Assembly (NCBI GenBank): GCA_024680555.1
Contig: JAILCC010000016.1
Coordinates: forward strand, 62,001 to 126,000
Origin: a bacterium
GTDB lineage: Bacteria; Cyanobacteriota; Vampirovibrionia; Gastranaerophilales; JAILCC01
Direction: 5' to 3'
DNA length: 64,000 nucleotides
Both the position numbers and the translations under genes were made by a program. Numbering within the stretch: position 1 is the first letter of the stretch; every line of letters begins with the position of its first letter. Shown here piece after piece: positions 16,701 through 24,720 of this stretch. Under the pieces are notes generated by a model, which was not told the origin of the DNA, searched no databases, and saw only the letters and a list, made by a program, of their open reading frames with translations.

Positions 16701-17242
16701 TCCTCGTTCTTGATACCGAAGTTTACTCAAATACCGGCGGTCAAGCATCTAAATCAACTCCGACAGGTGCGGTTGCAAAATTTGCTACAGGCGGTAAACG
16801 CACATACAAAAAGAACATGGGCTTGATGAGCATGTCATACGGCTATGTATATGTTGCATCAGTTGCACTCGGAGCAGACAGAATGCAAACCTTGAAAGCA
16901 TTCCAAGAAGCAGAAGCTTATAACGGTCCGTCCATCATCTTTGCTTATGCCCCTTGTATCGCTCACGGTATTGACATGAGCAAAACCCAAACAGAACAAA
17001 AACGTGCGGTTGACGCAGGTTACTACCCACTATACAGATACAATCCCGACAATGAACAACCGTTCACATGGGATGCAAAAGAACCTCAAGGCAGCTACCA
17101 AGACTTCATCAGAAGCGAAGGCAGATATAAATCCTTGATGAAAACAAATCCCGAAGCAGCGGAAGCTCTTTATGCACAAGCAGAAGACGATGCAGCTAAG
17201 AGAATGTCTGTATACAAGGCTGTAGGCGAATTGATGAAATAG
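13712..17242 (+). CDS. nifJ: pyruvate:ferredoxin (flavodoxin) oxidoreductase
   Basis: Oxidatively decarboxylates pyruvate to acetyl-CoA and CO2 while reducing ferredoxin or flavodoxin; central to anaerobic energy metabolism. At 1176 residues it is the fused one-chain form. The N-terminal domain has YPITPSSTMGEWVDEW. Two 4Fe-4S clusters are formed by CIQCGICASACPHAAI and CTGCGVCIDQCP. A CAGCGETPY site belongs to the C-terminal region, and the thiamine diphosphate domain has GGDGWANDIGYGG and LDTEVYSNTGGQ. AAAGGAGG precedes the ATG. A terminator follows directly. Together with PpdK it indicates pyruvate-centred fermentation. Confidence 0.98.
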   Translation: MAKTITVDGNYAAAHVAYALSEVAAIYPITPSSTMGEWVDEWASQHKKNIWGKEVSVSEMQSEAGAAGALHGSLAAGSLTSTYTASQGLLLMIPVMHKAAGEMLPHVIHVSARALAAQSLAIFGDHTDVMGCRNTGYAMLAANSVQEEMDLALVAHLSTYKAKVPFLQFFDGFRTSHEIHKIEEISYEDIASLVEPKYIEEFRARALKPEAPVCKVGAQNTDVYFQGRETVNKYYEATPDIVEEYMDKVAKVTGRQYHAFDYVGAPDATDVIVAMGSACETIEETIEYLNSTRGKKYGLVKVRLYRPFDVKRFNAALPKSVKRIVTMDRTKEPGSIGEPLYLDVVAALENKDIRVIGGRYGLSSKEFTPSMVLAIYKHSEANGFHGFTVGIEDDVTNKSLDYSEHIVTEPEGTTNCMFWGLGSDGTVGANKNSIKIIGQYTNKDAQAYFAYDSKKSFGVTVSHLRFGDKQIKSTYLITAPDFVSCSAHAYIGRYDLLKGIKEGGTFLLNSPWTKEEAFSHLTRDMQKTIIDKKIKFYNVDAEKLIKEQPGLRGKGANTVMMVAYFKVSGIIPFEQALEGMREMTKKTFKKKGDDVVNMNLALIDAAVNATEEVVIPASLDGVCAADEIKLISDDADDFAKKIIEPSMRQKGDNIPVSAMSYDGVIPTGTACLEKRGIAPRVPHWNNEACIQCGICASACPHAAIRTKLVEAKDMANAPASFNAVPAKPALADEKFKVQVYCKDCTGCGVCIDQCPANKNPEKQALTWSTIEKEEAACESVNEKFFDELPDNVMGKNTTKTIKGAMLRKPLFEFSGACAGCGETPYVKLVSQLFGDNVIVANATGCSSIYSGTFPTIPYTKGKDGRGPAWANSLFEDNAEFGYGMRLAVDSNRETLKLYVEQVLADENAPQDLKDALNASMAHWDNSKTDEARAVEKETQAVIAKYADCGCEKLAKIKELQDYFTDKSIWIIGGDGWANDIGYGGIDHVLAQGKNVNILVLDTEVYSNTGGQASKSTPTGAVAKFATGGKRTYKKNMGLMSMSYGYVYVASVALGADRMQTLKAFQEAEAYNGPSIIFAYAPCIAHGIDMSKTQTEQKRAVDAGYYPLYRYNPDNEQPFTWDAKEPQGSYQDFIRSEGRYKSLMKTNPEAAEALYAQAEDDAAKRMSVYKAVGELMK

Positions 17243-17261
17243 TGATGGTTTCATTAAATAT

Positions 17262-17297
17262 AAAAATCGGTTACCCTCCACGGTAGCCGATTTTTTT
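17262..17297 (+). terminator. rho-independent terminator after nifJ
   Basis: A 10-bp stem (ATCGGTTACC / GGTAGCCGAT with one G:U pair), extended by A:T pairs, has a 6-base loop and a run of seven T. Confidence 0.92.
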
Positions 17298-17401
17298 GTA
17301 ACATTTTCTTAATATTAAAATTTTAAAATAGCAACAAAAGCGGTTTTAATCGTTTATAATAAGCGTGAAATTGCACTGTATTTTGAAAGGTAGGTTAGGG
17401 T

Positions 17402-17791
17402 ATGGATTTAACGGTCAACGAAAAGAAAACTCTTAAAAATACCGCACTAGCAGCGACATTGGGTGCAAGCGCAGCTACAATATGCAACTACACAACCCAA
17501 AACCACATCCTAAAAAACCCTGACGCAGCAATAGACGCATTCACAAAACATATTGCGGATTTATCATCACGAGAAGCCAATGGTACTTTTGCAAAAGAAC
17601 TTTTGGCAAGCAAAATTAAAGGCGCACAAGACGCACTTGTGGCAGCACAAGAACTCATAAAAAGCGGAAAAATTAACAATAAAATGCTTGCACACGCAGC
17701 CGTAGTTGGCGCTGCAGTAACAGGTTGCGGCTACATTGTGTACAAAGGAGTTAAAGCAATTGTAAAACCTTTGCTTGAAAAGAAACAATAA
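17402..17791 (+). CDS. hypothetical membrane protein, single copy of a repeated module
   Basis: Unrecognised 129-residue protein. It has an Ala-rich hydrophobic stretch (about 13-28), a helical polar middle (30-95) and a second hydrophobic stretch (about 97-113, AHAAVVGAAVTGCGYIVYKG) before a basic end. The same order of elements occurs twice in the next gene, so the two are paralogs. The shared signature is roughly small-residue TM, about 60 polar residues, then N/S-x-x-H/S-A-A-x-x-GAA-x-x-G-x-Y plus G-x-KA. No signal peptide is evident. An AGG-rich ribosome site precedes the ATG. Confidence 0.65.
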   Translation: MDLTVNEKKTLKNTALAATLGASAATICNYTTQNHILKNPDAAIDAFTKHIADLSSREANGTFAKELLASKIKGAQDALVAAQELIKSGKINNKMLAHAAVVGAAVTGCGYIVYKGVKAIVKPLLEKKQ

Positions 17792-17839
17792 ACTTACGTT
17801 TTGTAGTAAAATACGAGTATAGATATAGAAGGACATGAT

Positions 17840-18625
17840 ATGCCATCTATCGAGCCAATAAATACCCAAAGACATAGCACTATTAGCGACTTGCTTGCAG
17901 CTGACGTTGTTGGCGCTTCTGCTGCATTAGGCGCAGACTATTGGCTTCAAAAAGATGCTTTTAAGCACGCAGACCGATATATTCCACTATTGGAAGAACA
18001 GTCCAAACAGCTTGCCGAAAACGGACTTGAATCACAAGAATTAAAAGGTCTGATGCAGTATTTAAGCGATAAAAAGGTAAACAATTTCTCATTGGTAAGT
18101 GCGGCGATAAAAGGTGCTGCAGTTACCGGTTTGTTGTTCTTGGGTTATCATTGGATAAAAAATACCGCCGGTAAAAACGATAAAGATTTTGGAGAAAAAA
18201 CTGCTACAGCTGCAGGAATTGGCGCAGTTGGCGGCGGTTTGGCAAGTTATTTTTCACAAAAAAGCTTATTAACTAGCGCCTCCTCGTTACGAGATACCGT
18301 TCAAAACCTACTCGTCGCAACGGTAACGGAAGGTAGCGATGACGCAATCAAGCATGTTGCTCCACTCTCAGACTCATTTAAAAACATAACAGCTTCAATG
18401 GGTGACGGAAAAATCATAAAATCAGTCGTTGCACACAGTGCGCTGAGAGGTGCCGCATATATCGGCTCGGCATACGTTTTGTTTAGAGGCATAAAAGCCT
18501 TATTTAACCTCAGACCTCAACCTAAAATTCAGGTTATTGAAGTCCCCGACGAAGTTGCCAAGAGAATGTTTAAAACTTCTGACAGAAAACGCTCACAAGC
18601 AAGCGAAGAAATTATAGACGTATAG
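17840..18625 (+). CDS. hypothetical membrane protein with two copies of the same module
   Basis: This 261-residue protein contains two tandem copies of the module seen in the preceding gene. The first copy spans about residues 18-125 (ending AAIKGAAVTGLLFLGYHWIK). The second spans about 137-240 (ending SALRGAAYIGSAYVLFRGIKA). Four hydrophobic segments are expected. A basic, possibly cytoplasmic C-terminal tail follows. AAGGA lies before the ATG, 48 bases after the previous stop, so the pair is probably co-transcribed. Function unknown; the internal duplication is the only firm observation. Confidence 0.65.
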   Translation: MPSIEPINTQRHSTISDLLAADVVGASAALGADYWLQKDAFKHADRYIPLLEEQSKQLAENGLESQELKGLMQYLSDKKVNNFSLVSAAIKGAAVTGLLFLGYHWIKNTAGKNDKDFGEKTATAAGIGAVGGGLASYFSQKSLLTSASSLRDTVQNLLVATVTEGSDDAIKHVAPLSDSFKNITASMGDGKIIKSVVAHSALRGAAYIGSAYVLFRGIKALFNLRPQPKIQVIEVPDEVAKRMFKTSDRKRSQASEEIIDV

Positions 18626-18727
18626 TCTCTGTCATCTGATTGTTTTTGCATCAAATATTATCAAATCTTTATATGCACAAATATATCTTTGTGCTACGAT
18701 TTTGTTATATGCAAAAAGGAGAAGGAA

Positions 18728-19987
18728 ATGACAAAATATTTATTTACCTCGGAATCCGTTACGGAAGGTCATCCGGACAAAGTATGTGACCAGATTTCCG
18801 ATGCTATATTAGACGCATTTTTAACAAAAGACTCAAAATCAAGAGTTGCGGCAGAAACAACCGTTACAACAGGTATGGTTCTTGTTTCGGGCGAAATCAC
18901 ATCAGACTGCTATGTCGATATCCCATCAATTGTAAGAAGCACAATTGAGGAAATAGGCTATGTTGGCGAAAGGAGCGGCGGCTTCTGCGCAAAAACATGT
19001 GCAGTATTAACAAGCATTGACGAACAATCACCCGATATCGCACACGGTGTAAACTCTGCCTTAGAGGGGAGAACCAGTGATTCCGAAGCTAATGAAACAG
19101 AAAATATAGGTGCAGGCGACCAAGGCATAATGTTTGGTTTTGCTTGTGATGAAACACCTGAGTTGATGCCTCTTCCGATAAGTTTGGCTCACAGAATTTC
19201 CCGCAAACTTGCCGAAGTAAGAAAAAACGGCACACTCAAATATTTAAGACCTGACGGAAAATCACAAGTAACCGTTGAATACATAGACGGTGTTCCATCA
19301 AGAATAGATACAATAGTTATCTCTACGCAACATGATCCCGAAATAAACGGAGAAACTGACAATTCAAAAATTCAAGCAATCATATCAAGAGACATGTTGA
19401 AATATGTAATTGAGCCTGTGTTTGCAAATGACGCCATCAAACCCGATTCAACTACAAAATATCTAATAAACCCATCTGGAAAATTTGTTGTCGGCGGCCC
19501 TCAAGGCGATGCAGGTTTGACCGGAAGAAAAATCATTGTTGACACATACGGTGGTTATTCAAGACACGGCGGCGGAGCATTTTCAGGAAAAGATCCTACA
19601 AAAGTAGATAGAAGCGCAGCATACGCAGCAAGATATGTGGCAAAAAATATAGTTGCAGCAGGACTTGCAAAAAAATGCGAACTTCAGCTCGGATATGCCA
19701 TCGGTGTAGCTCATCCGGTATCAGTTATGGTTGATACTTTCGGTACAGGCATTATCAATGATGAGAAGATAGCGGAAATCGTTTCTAAAGTATTTGACCT
19801 TAGTCCGGCAGGAATTATAAACAAATTTGATTTAAGAAATCTTCCGTCGAAAAACGGCGGCTGCTTCTACCAAAAAGTCGCGTCATACGGACACATGGGC
19901 AGAACAGACATCAGACTTCCATGGGAAGAACTCGATAAAGTTTCTCAAATCAAAGAACTTGCCAGTGGTGCAGTTTGTGCAAAATAA
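18728..19987 (+). CDS. metK: S-adenosylmethionine synthetase
   Basis: Forms S-adenosylmethionine from ATP and methionine; cytoplasmic. The 419-residue product has the N-terminal [21 protein letters not shown] signature split by the ATP site, [12 protein letters not shown], and the C-terminal [16 protein letters not shown]. The start was chosen at MTKYLFTSE because GGAGAAGGAA lies immediately upstream; a longer reading frame would add 13 residues. No SAM riboswitch is recognisable in the 102-base leader. The stop overlaps the queA ATG (TAATG). Confidence 0.97.
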   Translation: MTKYLFTSESVTEGHPDKVCDQISDAILDAFLTKDSKSRVAAETTVTTGMVLVSGEITSDCYVDIPSIVRSTIEEIGYVGERSGGFCAKTCAVLTSIDEQSPDIAHGVNSALEGRTSDSEANETENIGAGDQGIMFGFACDETPELMPLPISLAHRISRKLAEVRKNGTLKYLRPDGKSQVTVEYIDGVPSRIDTIVISTQHDPEINGETDNSKIQAIISRDMLKYVIEPVFANDAIKPDSTTKYLINPSGKFVVGGPQGDAGLTGRKIIVDTYGGYSRHGGGAFSGKDPTKVDRSAAYAARYVAKNIVAAGLAKKCELQLGYAIGVAHPVSVMVDTFGTGIINDEKIAEIVSKVFDLSPAGIINKFDLRNLPSKNGGCFYQKVASYGHMGRTDIRLPWEELDKVSQIKELASGAVCAK

Positions 19988-21024
19988 TGAAACTTAGCGA
20001 TTTTGATTATAACTTAAACGAGAATTTAATTGCGCAAATGCCTTCGCAAAAGCGTGATAATTCTCGCATGATGCATTTAATCAGAAGCACTAAAAGCATA
20101 GAGCACAAGCATTTTTACGACATTGTTGACATATTAACCCCAAATGATTTTCTTGTTTTGAACAACACAAAAGTTATTCCGGCGAGAATTTTTGGCAAAA
20201 AACAAACCGGCGCAAACATAGAAATTTTTCTCTTAAAAGAAATTGAACCTAAGGTTTGGGAAGTGCTTTTAAAACCGGCCAAAAGGGTAAAAGTAGGCGA
20301 TACTCTTGATTGCAGCGAAAAACTGTTTGCAACGCTGCTAGAAAAAGATGATGAAACCTGCAAAATGAAGCTCGACTACGATGGAAACATTTATGCGGTT
20401 TTGGATGAAATAGGACAAATGCCGCTACCACCCTATATAGAAAGGCGAATGTCATCTGACGACATAAAGAAGCTAGACTACGAGCGCTACCAAACAGTTT
20501 TTGCTAAAAACGAAGGCTCTGTTGCCGCCCCGACTGCGGGTTTGCACTTCACGAAAGAAATCCTGAAAAAGCTTGCCGAAAAAGGAGTTGGAATTGCCGA
20601 ATTAACCCTCACCGTGGGCTTGGGTACATTTCGCCCTGTAAAGTGTGAAAATATTTTGGAACACAAAATGCACTCGGAAGAATTTTCTATAAGCAAGGAA
20701 ACCTCAGATGCCATAAATTCAGCAAAAAAAGCAGGTAAAAACATTGTAGCAGTCGGAACAACTTCGGTTAGGACACTTGAAACAGTAATGCAAAAATATG
20801 GAGAAGTTAAAGAATGCCAAGACCATAGCGAACTGTTTATTTATCCGGGATATGAATTTAAAATCGTTGATAAAATCTTGACGAATTTCCACCTGCCAAA
20901 ATCGACTTTGTTAATGCTTGTCAGCGCCTTTGCAGGCAAGGACTTTATCTTTGAAGCATACAATCAAGCACTGAAAGAAGAATACAGGTTCTTCAGTTAC
21001 GGAGATTGCATGCTGATAGAATAA
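19987..21024 (+). CDS. queA: S-adenosylmethionine:tRNA ribosyltransferase-isomerase
   Basis: Transfers the ribosyl part of SAM to preQ1 in tRNA (position 34), making epoxyqueuosine. Family motifs: LNENLIAQMPSQKRDNSRM near the start, DFLVLNNTKVIPARIFG, and the PTAGLHFT and VGLGTFRPV segments. The 345-residue length is normal. The ATG lies inside the metK stop (TAATG), so synthesis of the enzyme and of its substrate SAM are translationally coupled. Other queuosine genes are not in the window. Confidence 0.96.
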   Translation: MKLSDFDYNLNENLIAQMPSQKRDNSRMMHLIRSTKSIEHKHFYDIVDILTPNDFLVLNNTKVIPARIFGKKQTGANIEIFLLKEIEPKVWEVLLKPAKRVKVGDTLDCSEKLFATLLEKDDETCKMKLDYDGNIYAVLDEIGQMPLPPYIERRMSSDDIKKLDYERYQTVFAKNEGSVAAPTAGLHFTKEILKKLAEKGVGIAELTLTVGLGTFRPVKCENILEHKMHSEEFSISKETSDAINSAKKAGKNIVAVGTTSVRTLETVMQKYGEVKECQDHSELFIYPGYEFKIVDKILTNFHLPKSTLLMLVSAFAGKDFIFEAYNQALKEEYRFFSYGDCMLIE

Positions 21025-21084
21025 CAAAAATTTTTTTTAGGTGATTTAATATTCATAAAGGAACAATTTACAGGATAAAATATT

Positions 21085-21471
21085 ATGCAAATACAAAAAG
21101 TAAATAGCGCACAAAATACATCTTTCGGGTTACTATACACTGATTTCTTATCAAAAAACCATCAGAACCTAATAAAACCTATCTTTCCAAAACTTGCAGG
21201 TATCGGAAAGCATGTTGATATTGTATTAAGTACGACAATGGGACCTGCAAAAAAAGGCAGCGACTACACCATCTTCACCGAATGCATAGAAATCAAAGCA
21301 CATCCGAAAGCAAATAGCAAAACAATAGGCAAAACTGTTATCGAAAGAGTGTTTACAAACAAACTTTTGGGTAAAGGTGAGAAAGAACTGAAAGCCGGAA
21401 GAGAAGAAATCTTAAATGCCGCATTCAGCGCAGCCAAAGAATCTCTCAGACCGCTTACATTAAATGCTTGA
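21085..21471 (+). CDS. hypothetical protein with N-terminal NTSFG motif
   Basis: Unrecognised soluble protein of 128 residues, rich in lysine. It begins MQIQKVNSAQNTSFGLLY; the Asn-x-x-Phe-Gly element resembles starts of other small proteins here (385, 34784 and, internally, 50444). No signal peptide, cysteine cluster or membrane segment. It lies 60 bases after queA and 31 before the histidine kinase, but the latter has its own promoter, so co-regulation is uncertain. AGGA precedes the ATG by about ten bases. Confidence 0.6.
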   Translation: MQIQKVNSAQNTSFGLLYTDFLSKNHQNLIKPIFPKLAGIGKHVDIVLSTTMGPAKKGSDYTIFTECIEIKAHPKANSKTIGKTVIERVFTNKLLGKGEKELKAGREEILNAAFSAAKESLRPLTLNA

Positions 21472-21502
21472 TAGCTGAGTGAAGATGTTCTAAAATACTC
21501 GT
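21468..21502 (+). promoter_or_regulatory. predicted promoter giving a leaderless histidine kinase mRNA
   Basis: TTGATA (21468-21473), 17 bases, TAAAAT (21491-21496), then exactly six bases and the ATG at 21503. No ribosome site is present upstream of that ATG. The -35 overlaps the end of the preceding gene. Confidence 0.55.
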
Positions 21503-22414
21503 ATGAATGATAATTTATACAAAAGTATTTTGGACAATATTCCCTACCCCGTAGCTATACAAGAGCTGACGGGCGATATTTTGTACCAAAATTCAGCATA
21601 TAGTAATTCTGATGCCGCAAATATTCAAAAAAAAGAGATTGAGCTTGGCAGAGCAAAATACATCCTACTTACAAAAGAAAATGACCAAAATCAGTCGCAT
21701 CAGGATTTCGTCAGCACTGTAAGCCATGAATTGAGAACACCGCTTACAAGCATAAGGGGATTTGCAGACACAATGTTAATGTCGCAAGATAAGCTATCAA
21801 AAGAGCAGACAAATAAATTTCTTCAAATCATAAGAAATCAATCAGACAGACTTACTCGCCTTGTAGAAAACCTTCTTGAGGTTTCAAATATCTCAAAAAA
21901 AGAAAATCTCGTTTTCAAAGAAATTGTTTTTGAAAAGTTCCTTGCGCCGCTGATATTGATGTTTGAACGCAAATACCCAAACAGAAACTATGAAACATTT
22001 TTCACTAGAAATATTCCCAATGTATGGGCGGACGCAGACCATTTGGAACAAATTATGACAAACCTGATAGACAACGCCTCAAAGTACTCTCAGGACGGCT
22101 CTACCGTAACGATAAAAACTGCGTACAAAAACGGCAACATCGAAATAAAAGTCATTGATGAAGGCGTAATAATTCCGTCAACGCATCTTGATAAAATATT
22201 TAACAAGTTTTCCCGAATAGATAATCCTCTTACGAGAAAAGTCGAAGGAAGCGGACTTGGCTTGTATATTACAAAAGCGCTTGTCGAACAAATGAACGGA
22301 ACTATCAAAGCAGAAAATTACGAAAACGGAAATATTTTTACCCTAACGCTTCCTGCATGCAGCGTAGAGGGGCAGCTCGAAGCAAAACTCAAAGGAGATA
22401 CCAATGAACGGTAA
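21503..22414 (+). CDS. soluble sensor histidine kinase
   Basis: Cytoplasmic sensor kinase of 303 residues without membrane segments. A short PAS-like N-terminal region (about 1-60) precedes the dimerisation/phosphoacceptor domain with SHELRTPL (His75). The ATPase domain has the N box NLIDNASKYS, an F-box KFSRID and the G2 box GSGLGLYI. The G1 box reads DEGVIIP instead of the usual DxGxGIP, so the second glycine is lost and nucleotide binding may be altered. Its 3' end overlaps the next gene by 11 bases, naming that product as the likely partner. The signal sensed is unknown. Confidence 0.9.
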   Translation: MNDNLYKSILDNIPYPVAIQELTGDILYQNSAYSNSDAANIQKKEIELGRAKYILLTKENDQNQSHQDFVSTVSHELRTPLTSIRGFADTMLMSQDKLSKEQTNKFLQIIRNQSDRLTRLVENLLEVSNISKKENLVFKEIVFEKFLAPLILMFERKYPNRNYETFFTRNIPNVWADADHLEQIMTNLIDNASKYSQDGSTVTIKTAYKNGNIEIKVIDEGVIIPSTHLDKIFNKFSRIDNPLTRKVEGSGLGLYITKALVEQMNGTIKAENYENGNIFTLTLPACSVEGQLEAKLKGDTNER

Positions 22415-23699
22415 CTTTGTGCTTATATTTGATAAACGAGTTGAAATATCCAACAAGTATAAGAAAATTCTTGAGCAAAATAACGCCGCAAAAGTACAAT
22501 TAGTCAACAACTGTGAGAATTTTTTTGAAACCTTAAGGGGAAAAGAGCCGGACTTGTTGCTTATTTCAGAAAGTTGCGGAGAAGATTTCAGCACGTTATG
22601 TCAAAAAATTCGTGATGAAAATTTGCAGTACAGACCAATAATTATCCTGCTTTCAAAATCAAGTTTTCCTGAAGACAGAACTATCGCACTTAATGCAGGT
22701 GCAGATGATTTCTTGAGCGAACCGCTTTTATCCGAAGAATTTTTGGCAAGAATAAACGCACATTTGCGCCGTAGTGCCGAAGAAAATATTGCCGAACTAT
22801 CAAGATTTCCGGACGCAAACTACACAAAAAAAATCATTCGCCGAACAATAAAACACGGTTCGGACTGGGCAATGTTGCTTATAGGTTTTACAAACTTTGG
22901 TTTTTACAAAGAAATATATGGAGAAGTAGCAGCCAACAAGGTTTTGCAGGCATATGGTGCAATTCTTAGCGCAACACTTGAAGAAGATGACTTTGTGGGG
23001 CAAATTTCTCCCGAAAACTTCCTTGTAATTACATCCTCCTTCAAATCAGAAAAGCTGGCAGACTATCTAAATTACATGTTTGACAATATTGTAGAAAAAT
23101 TTTATTCAAAAGAAGACTCCGACAGGGGATATATTCTCTTGCAGGGTGCCAAAAAAGCAGGCTGCAAAATTCCGCTCATGTCCTCAAGTATCGGCATAGT
23201 TAATTCGGAACTGATAAATTATATAAACGAAGTCGAAGTAATAAATGCTCTTTTTAGAGTTCAAAAACTTGCCAAACTCATGAACGGCTCGTCGAAAATC
23301 ATAGACAGGCCACTGATTTCAAGCGAAGAAAAAAGCTTGATGAGTGAAAATAAAATCGTTGTGGTTATTGAAAAAGATGAAGATTTGGCATATCTGCTTG
23401 AAACAACGCTTAAATTACAAGGCTTTGAACCGCTGACTTACACAAACCTCATATCAGCAGACGAAATTATCAAAAATTCACCAATGCTCGTTATACTGGA
23501 CAACTGTTTTGACGAAGATTTGGCATCTGAAAAATTGTGTTCCGAAATTAAAGCCAAAATGAAACAAACTATAAAAATAATATTCACGGACACCATTCAC
23601 GAAAAAGAGCATATTCTAAGCGCAGGCGCAGATTTGTACCTACCCAAGCCTTACGATTTAATGGAACTGTTCTCCTGGATATACAAACTGACAGACTAG
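22404..23699 (+). CDS. response regulator with REC-GGDEF-REC layout, first two domains degenerate
   Basis: Partner of the overlapping kinase. Residues 1-120 form a receiver fold in which the phosphoacceptor Asp is Ser (DLLLIS, S55) and the conserved Lys is Glu (LSEPL). Residues 150-300 resemble a GGDEF domain, but the active site reads SPENF (202-206), so cyclic-di-GMP synthesis is not expected. Residues 316-431 form a receiver that keeps Asp366 (LVILDN), Thr (IIFTD) and Lys415 (LPKPYD). Phosphorylation would thus occur only on the C-terminal receiver. GGAG precedes the ATG inside the kinase gene. Output is probably by protein contact; no DNA-binding domain is seen. Confidence 0.8.
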   Translation: MNGNFVLIFDKRVEISNKYKKILEQNNAAKVQLVNNCENFFETLRGKEPDLLLISESCGEDFSTLCQKIRDENLQYRPIIILLSKSSFPEDRTIALNAGADDFLSEPLLSEEFLARINAHLRRSAEENIAELSRFPDANYTKKIIRRTIKHGSDWAMLLIGFTNFGFYKEIYGEVAANKVLQAYGAILSATLEEDDFVGQISPENFLVITSSFKSEKLADYLNYMFDNIVEKFYSKEDSDRGYILLQGAKKAGCKIPLMSSSIGIVNSELINYINEVEVINALFRVQKLAKLMNGSSKIIDRPLISSEEKSLMSENKIVVVIEKDEDLAYLLETTLKLQGFEPLTYTNLISADEIIKNSPMLVILDNCFDEDLASEKLCSEIKAKMKQTIKIIFTDTIHEKEHILSAGADLYLPKPYDLMELFSWIYKLTD

Positions 23700-23777
23700 G
23701 TTTTAGAATAACTTCTTTAGCAATTTTTGACATAGCCTTGTTTTTATATATATGTAAGGTCAATGTTAGGTGAAAAC

Positions 23778-23951
23778 ATGTATGATAACAAATTTTACGG
23801 TTACGTAATTAAAAGTGCCGTGAAAGAAAAAAGCAATCCAGACAAGGGTGATTCCCCCGACTTTCAGCGTGTCGGACTTTGCGGCATTTTAAATTATCTT
23901 TATTCAACAAACCCGAACAAACGCTACTATGGGTGTTGCACACGCAAGTAG
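23778..23951 (+). CDS. possible 57-residue protein overlapping a structured RNA region
   Basis: A small open frame with AGGTG five bases before the ATG (an earlier in-frame ATG is at 23763). The product starts MYDNKFYGYVIKSAVKEK and is not recognised. Its last residues (GCCTRK) are read from the first unit of the tandem array, so the frame may be incidental. The same DNA (23811-23890) folds well as RNA. I give it low confidence as a gene. Confidence 0.25.
   Translation: MYDNKFYGYVIKSAVKEKSNPDKGDSPDFQRVGLCGILNYLYSTNPNKRYYGCCTRK
23811..23890 (+). ncRNA. possible structured RNA (three-way junction)
   Basis: Pairing visible by eye: a closing stem of AAAA(g)TGCCG (23811-23820) with CGGCATTTT (23882-23890), extendable inward by about four pairs; a small stem GGG-tgatt-CCC (23846-23856); and a GC-rich stem CCGAC-tttcagcgt-GTCGG (23857-23875). 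The element sits just before the 61/62-bp array. It matches no RNA family I recognise. Confidence 0.3.
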
Positions 23952-24195
23952 GCTACCAATAATTGGAATTATTTTCTACTTATTGCCTCAAGGGTGTTGC
24001 ACACGCAAGTAGACTACCAATAATTGGAATTATTTTCTACTTATTGCCTCAAGGGTGTTGCACACGCAAGTAGACTACCAATAATTGGAATTATTTTACC
24101 ACTTATTGCCTCAAGGGTGTTGCACACGCAAGTAGGCTACCAATAATTGGAATTATTTTACCACTTATTGCCTCAAGGGTGTTGCACACGCAAAT
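23931..24195. repeat. 61/62-bp tandem repeat array, four units plus a partial fifth
   Basis: Units start at 23931, 23992, 24053, 24115 and 24177; the last is cut after about 19 bases. The whole unit is conserved, not just a short repeat. The third and fourth units carry one inserted base (TTTTACCACTT for TTTTCTACTT). Each unit has two small palindromes: TTGC-acac-GCAA and AATAATT-gg-AATTATT. Unit length is not a multiple of three, so it is not coding. The array fills the convergent gap between the response regulator and the PadR-type gene. Confidence 0.95.
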
Positions 24196-24203
24196 AAACT
24201 TTT

Positions 24204-24707
24204 TTATTCAGGCACTTCTGCGGCAGTCAGCATTCTCAATTTTGCCTCTGAATATATCAACTCCATATTGAGATATTCCGTATTCATTTTGCCATATTTG
24301 ATTGCGCAGTTTATCCGCTTTATATTATCGTTCAGAGCATTTTTAATTTTTGTTTGAAGCAGTTTTTTTTGTTCATCATTAAAATACACATCATTTAATA
24401 ATGTCATCAAAACTTCTGTTTCCCGCCGAGTAAGCTGCGGAGCCCCCTCTATTTCTTTTTCCAAATACGTATTTATGAACTTCTCCCCTGCATCAGTCAA
24501 GGAATATATTGAGCGCTTCAAACCTCCGTCGCTCAATGTCTTTTCTCCTATAACACAACCTGCTTTTTCCAGTCGATTTAACGCAGGAATAATCGCCCCT
24601 GTGCTAATTTCCATAAAGGGTGAAAAATATGAATCAATGAATTTTTTTATTTCATAAATATTTGCAGGTTTCTTTGCAAGTACATATAACAACAAAAATT
24701 CGTTCAT
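24204..24707 (-). CDS. PadR-family transcriptional regulator
   Basis: Winged-helix DNA-binding protein of 167 residues. The N-terminal PadR domain (about 1-80) starts FLLLYVLAKKPANIYEIKKF, continues through STGAIIPALNRLEKAGCV and the wing KRSIYSLTDAGEKFI. The helical C-terminal half (about 90-160) fits PadR dimerisation. It is the last gene of the pilin operon: AAGGAG lies in the 13 bases separating it from the preceding stop. It is therefore the probable regulator of that operon. Its stop lies nine bases from the tandem repeat array, whose palindromes are conceivable binding sites (speculative). Confidence 0.85.
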   Translation of the reverse strand: MNEFLLLYVLAKKPANIYEIKKFIDSYFSPFMEISTGAIIPALNRLEKAGCVIGEKTLSDGGLKRSIYSLTDAGEKFINTYLEKEIEGAPQLTRRETEVLMTLLNDVYFNDEQKKLLQTKIKNALNDNIKRINCAIKYGKMNTEYLNMELIYSEAKLRMLTAAEVPE

Positions 24708-24720
24708 AAATCACAACTCC

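Noticed and set aside
18626..18727. SAM riboswitch upstream of metK
   Set aside because: The 102-base leader is AT-rich and shows neither the stems nor the conserved core expected for known SAM riboswitch classes.
22404..23699. Active diguanylate cyclase
   Set aside because: The GGDEF signature is replaced by SPENF and metal-binding residues are missing; only the fold is suggested.
23931..24195. Tandem repeats as a CRISPR array
   Set aside because: The supposed spacers are as conserved as the repeats, unit length is 61-62 bases throughout, and no cas gene is nearby.
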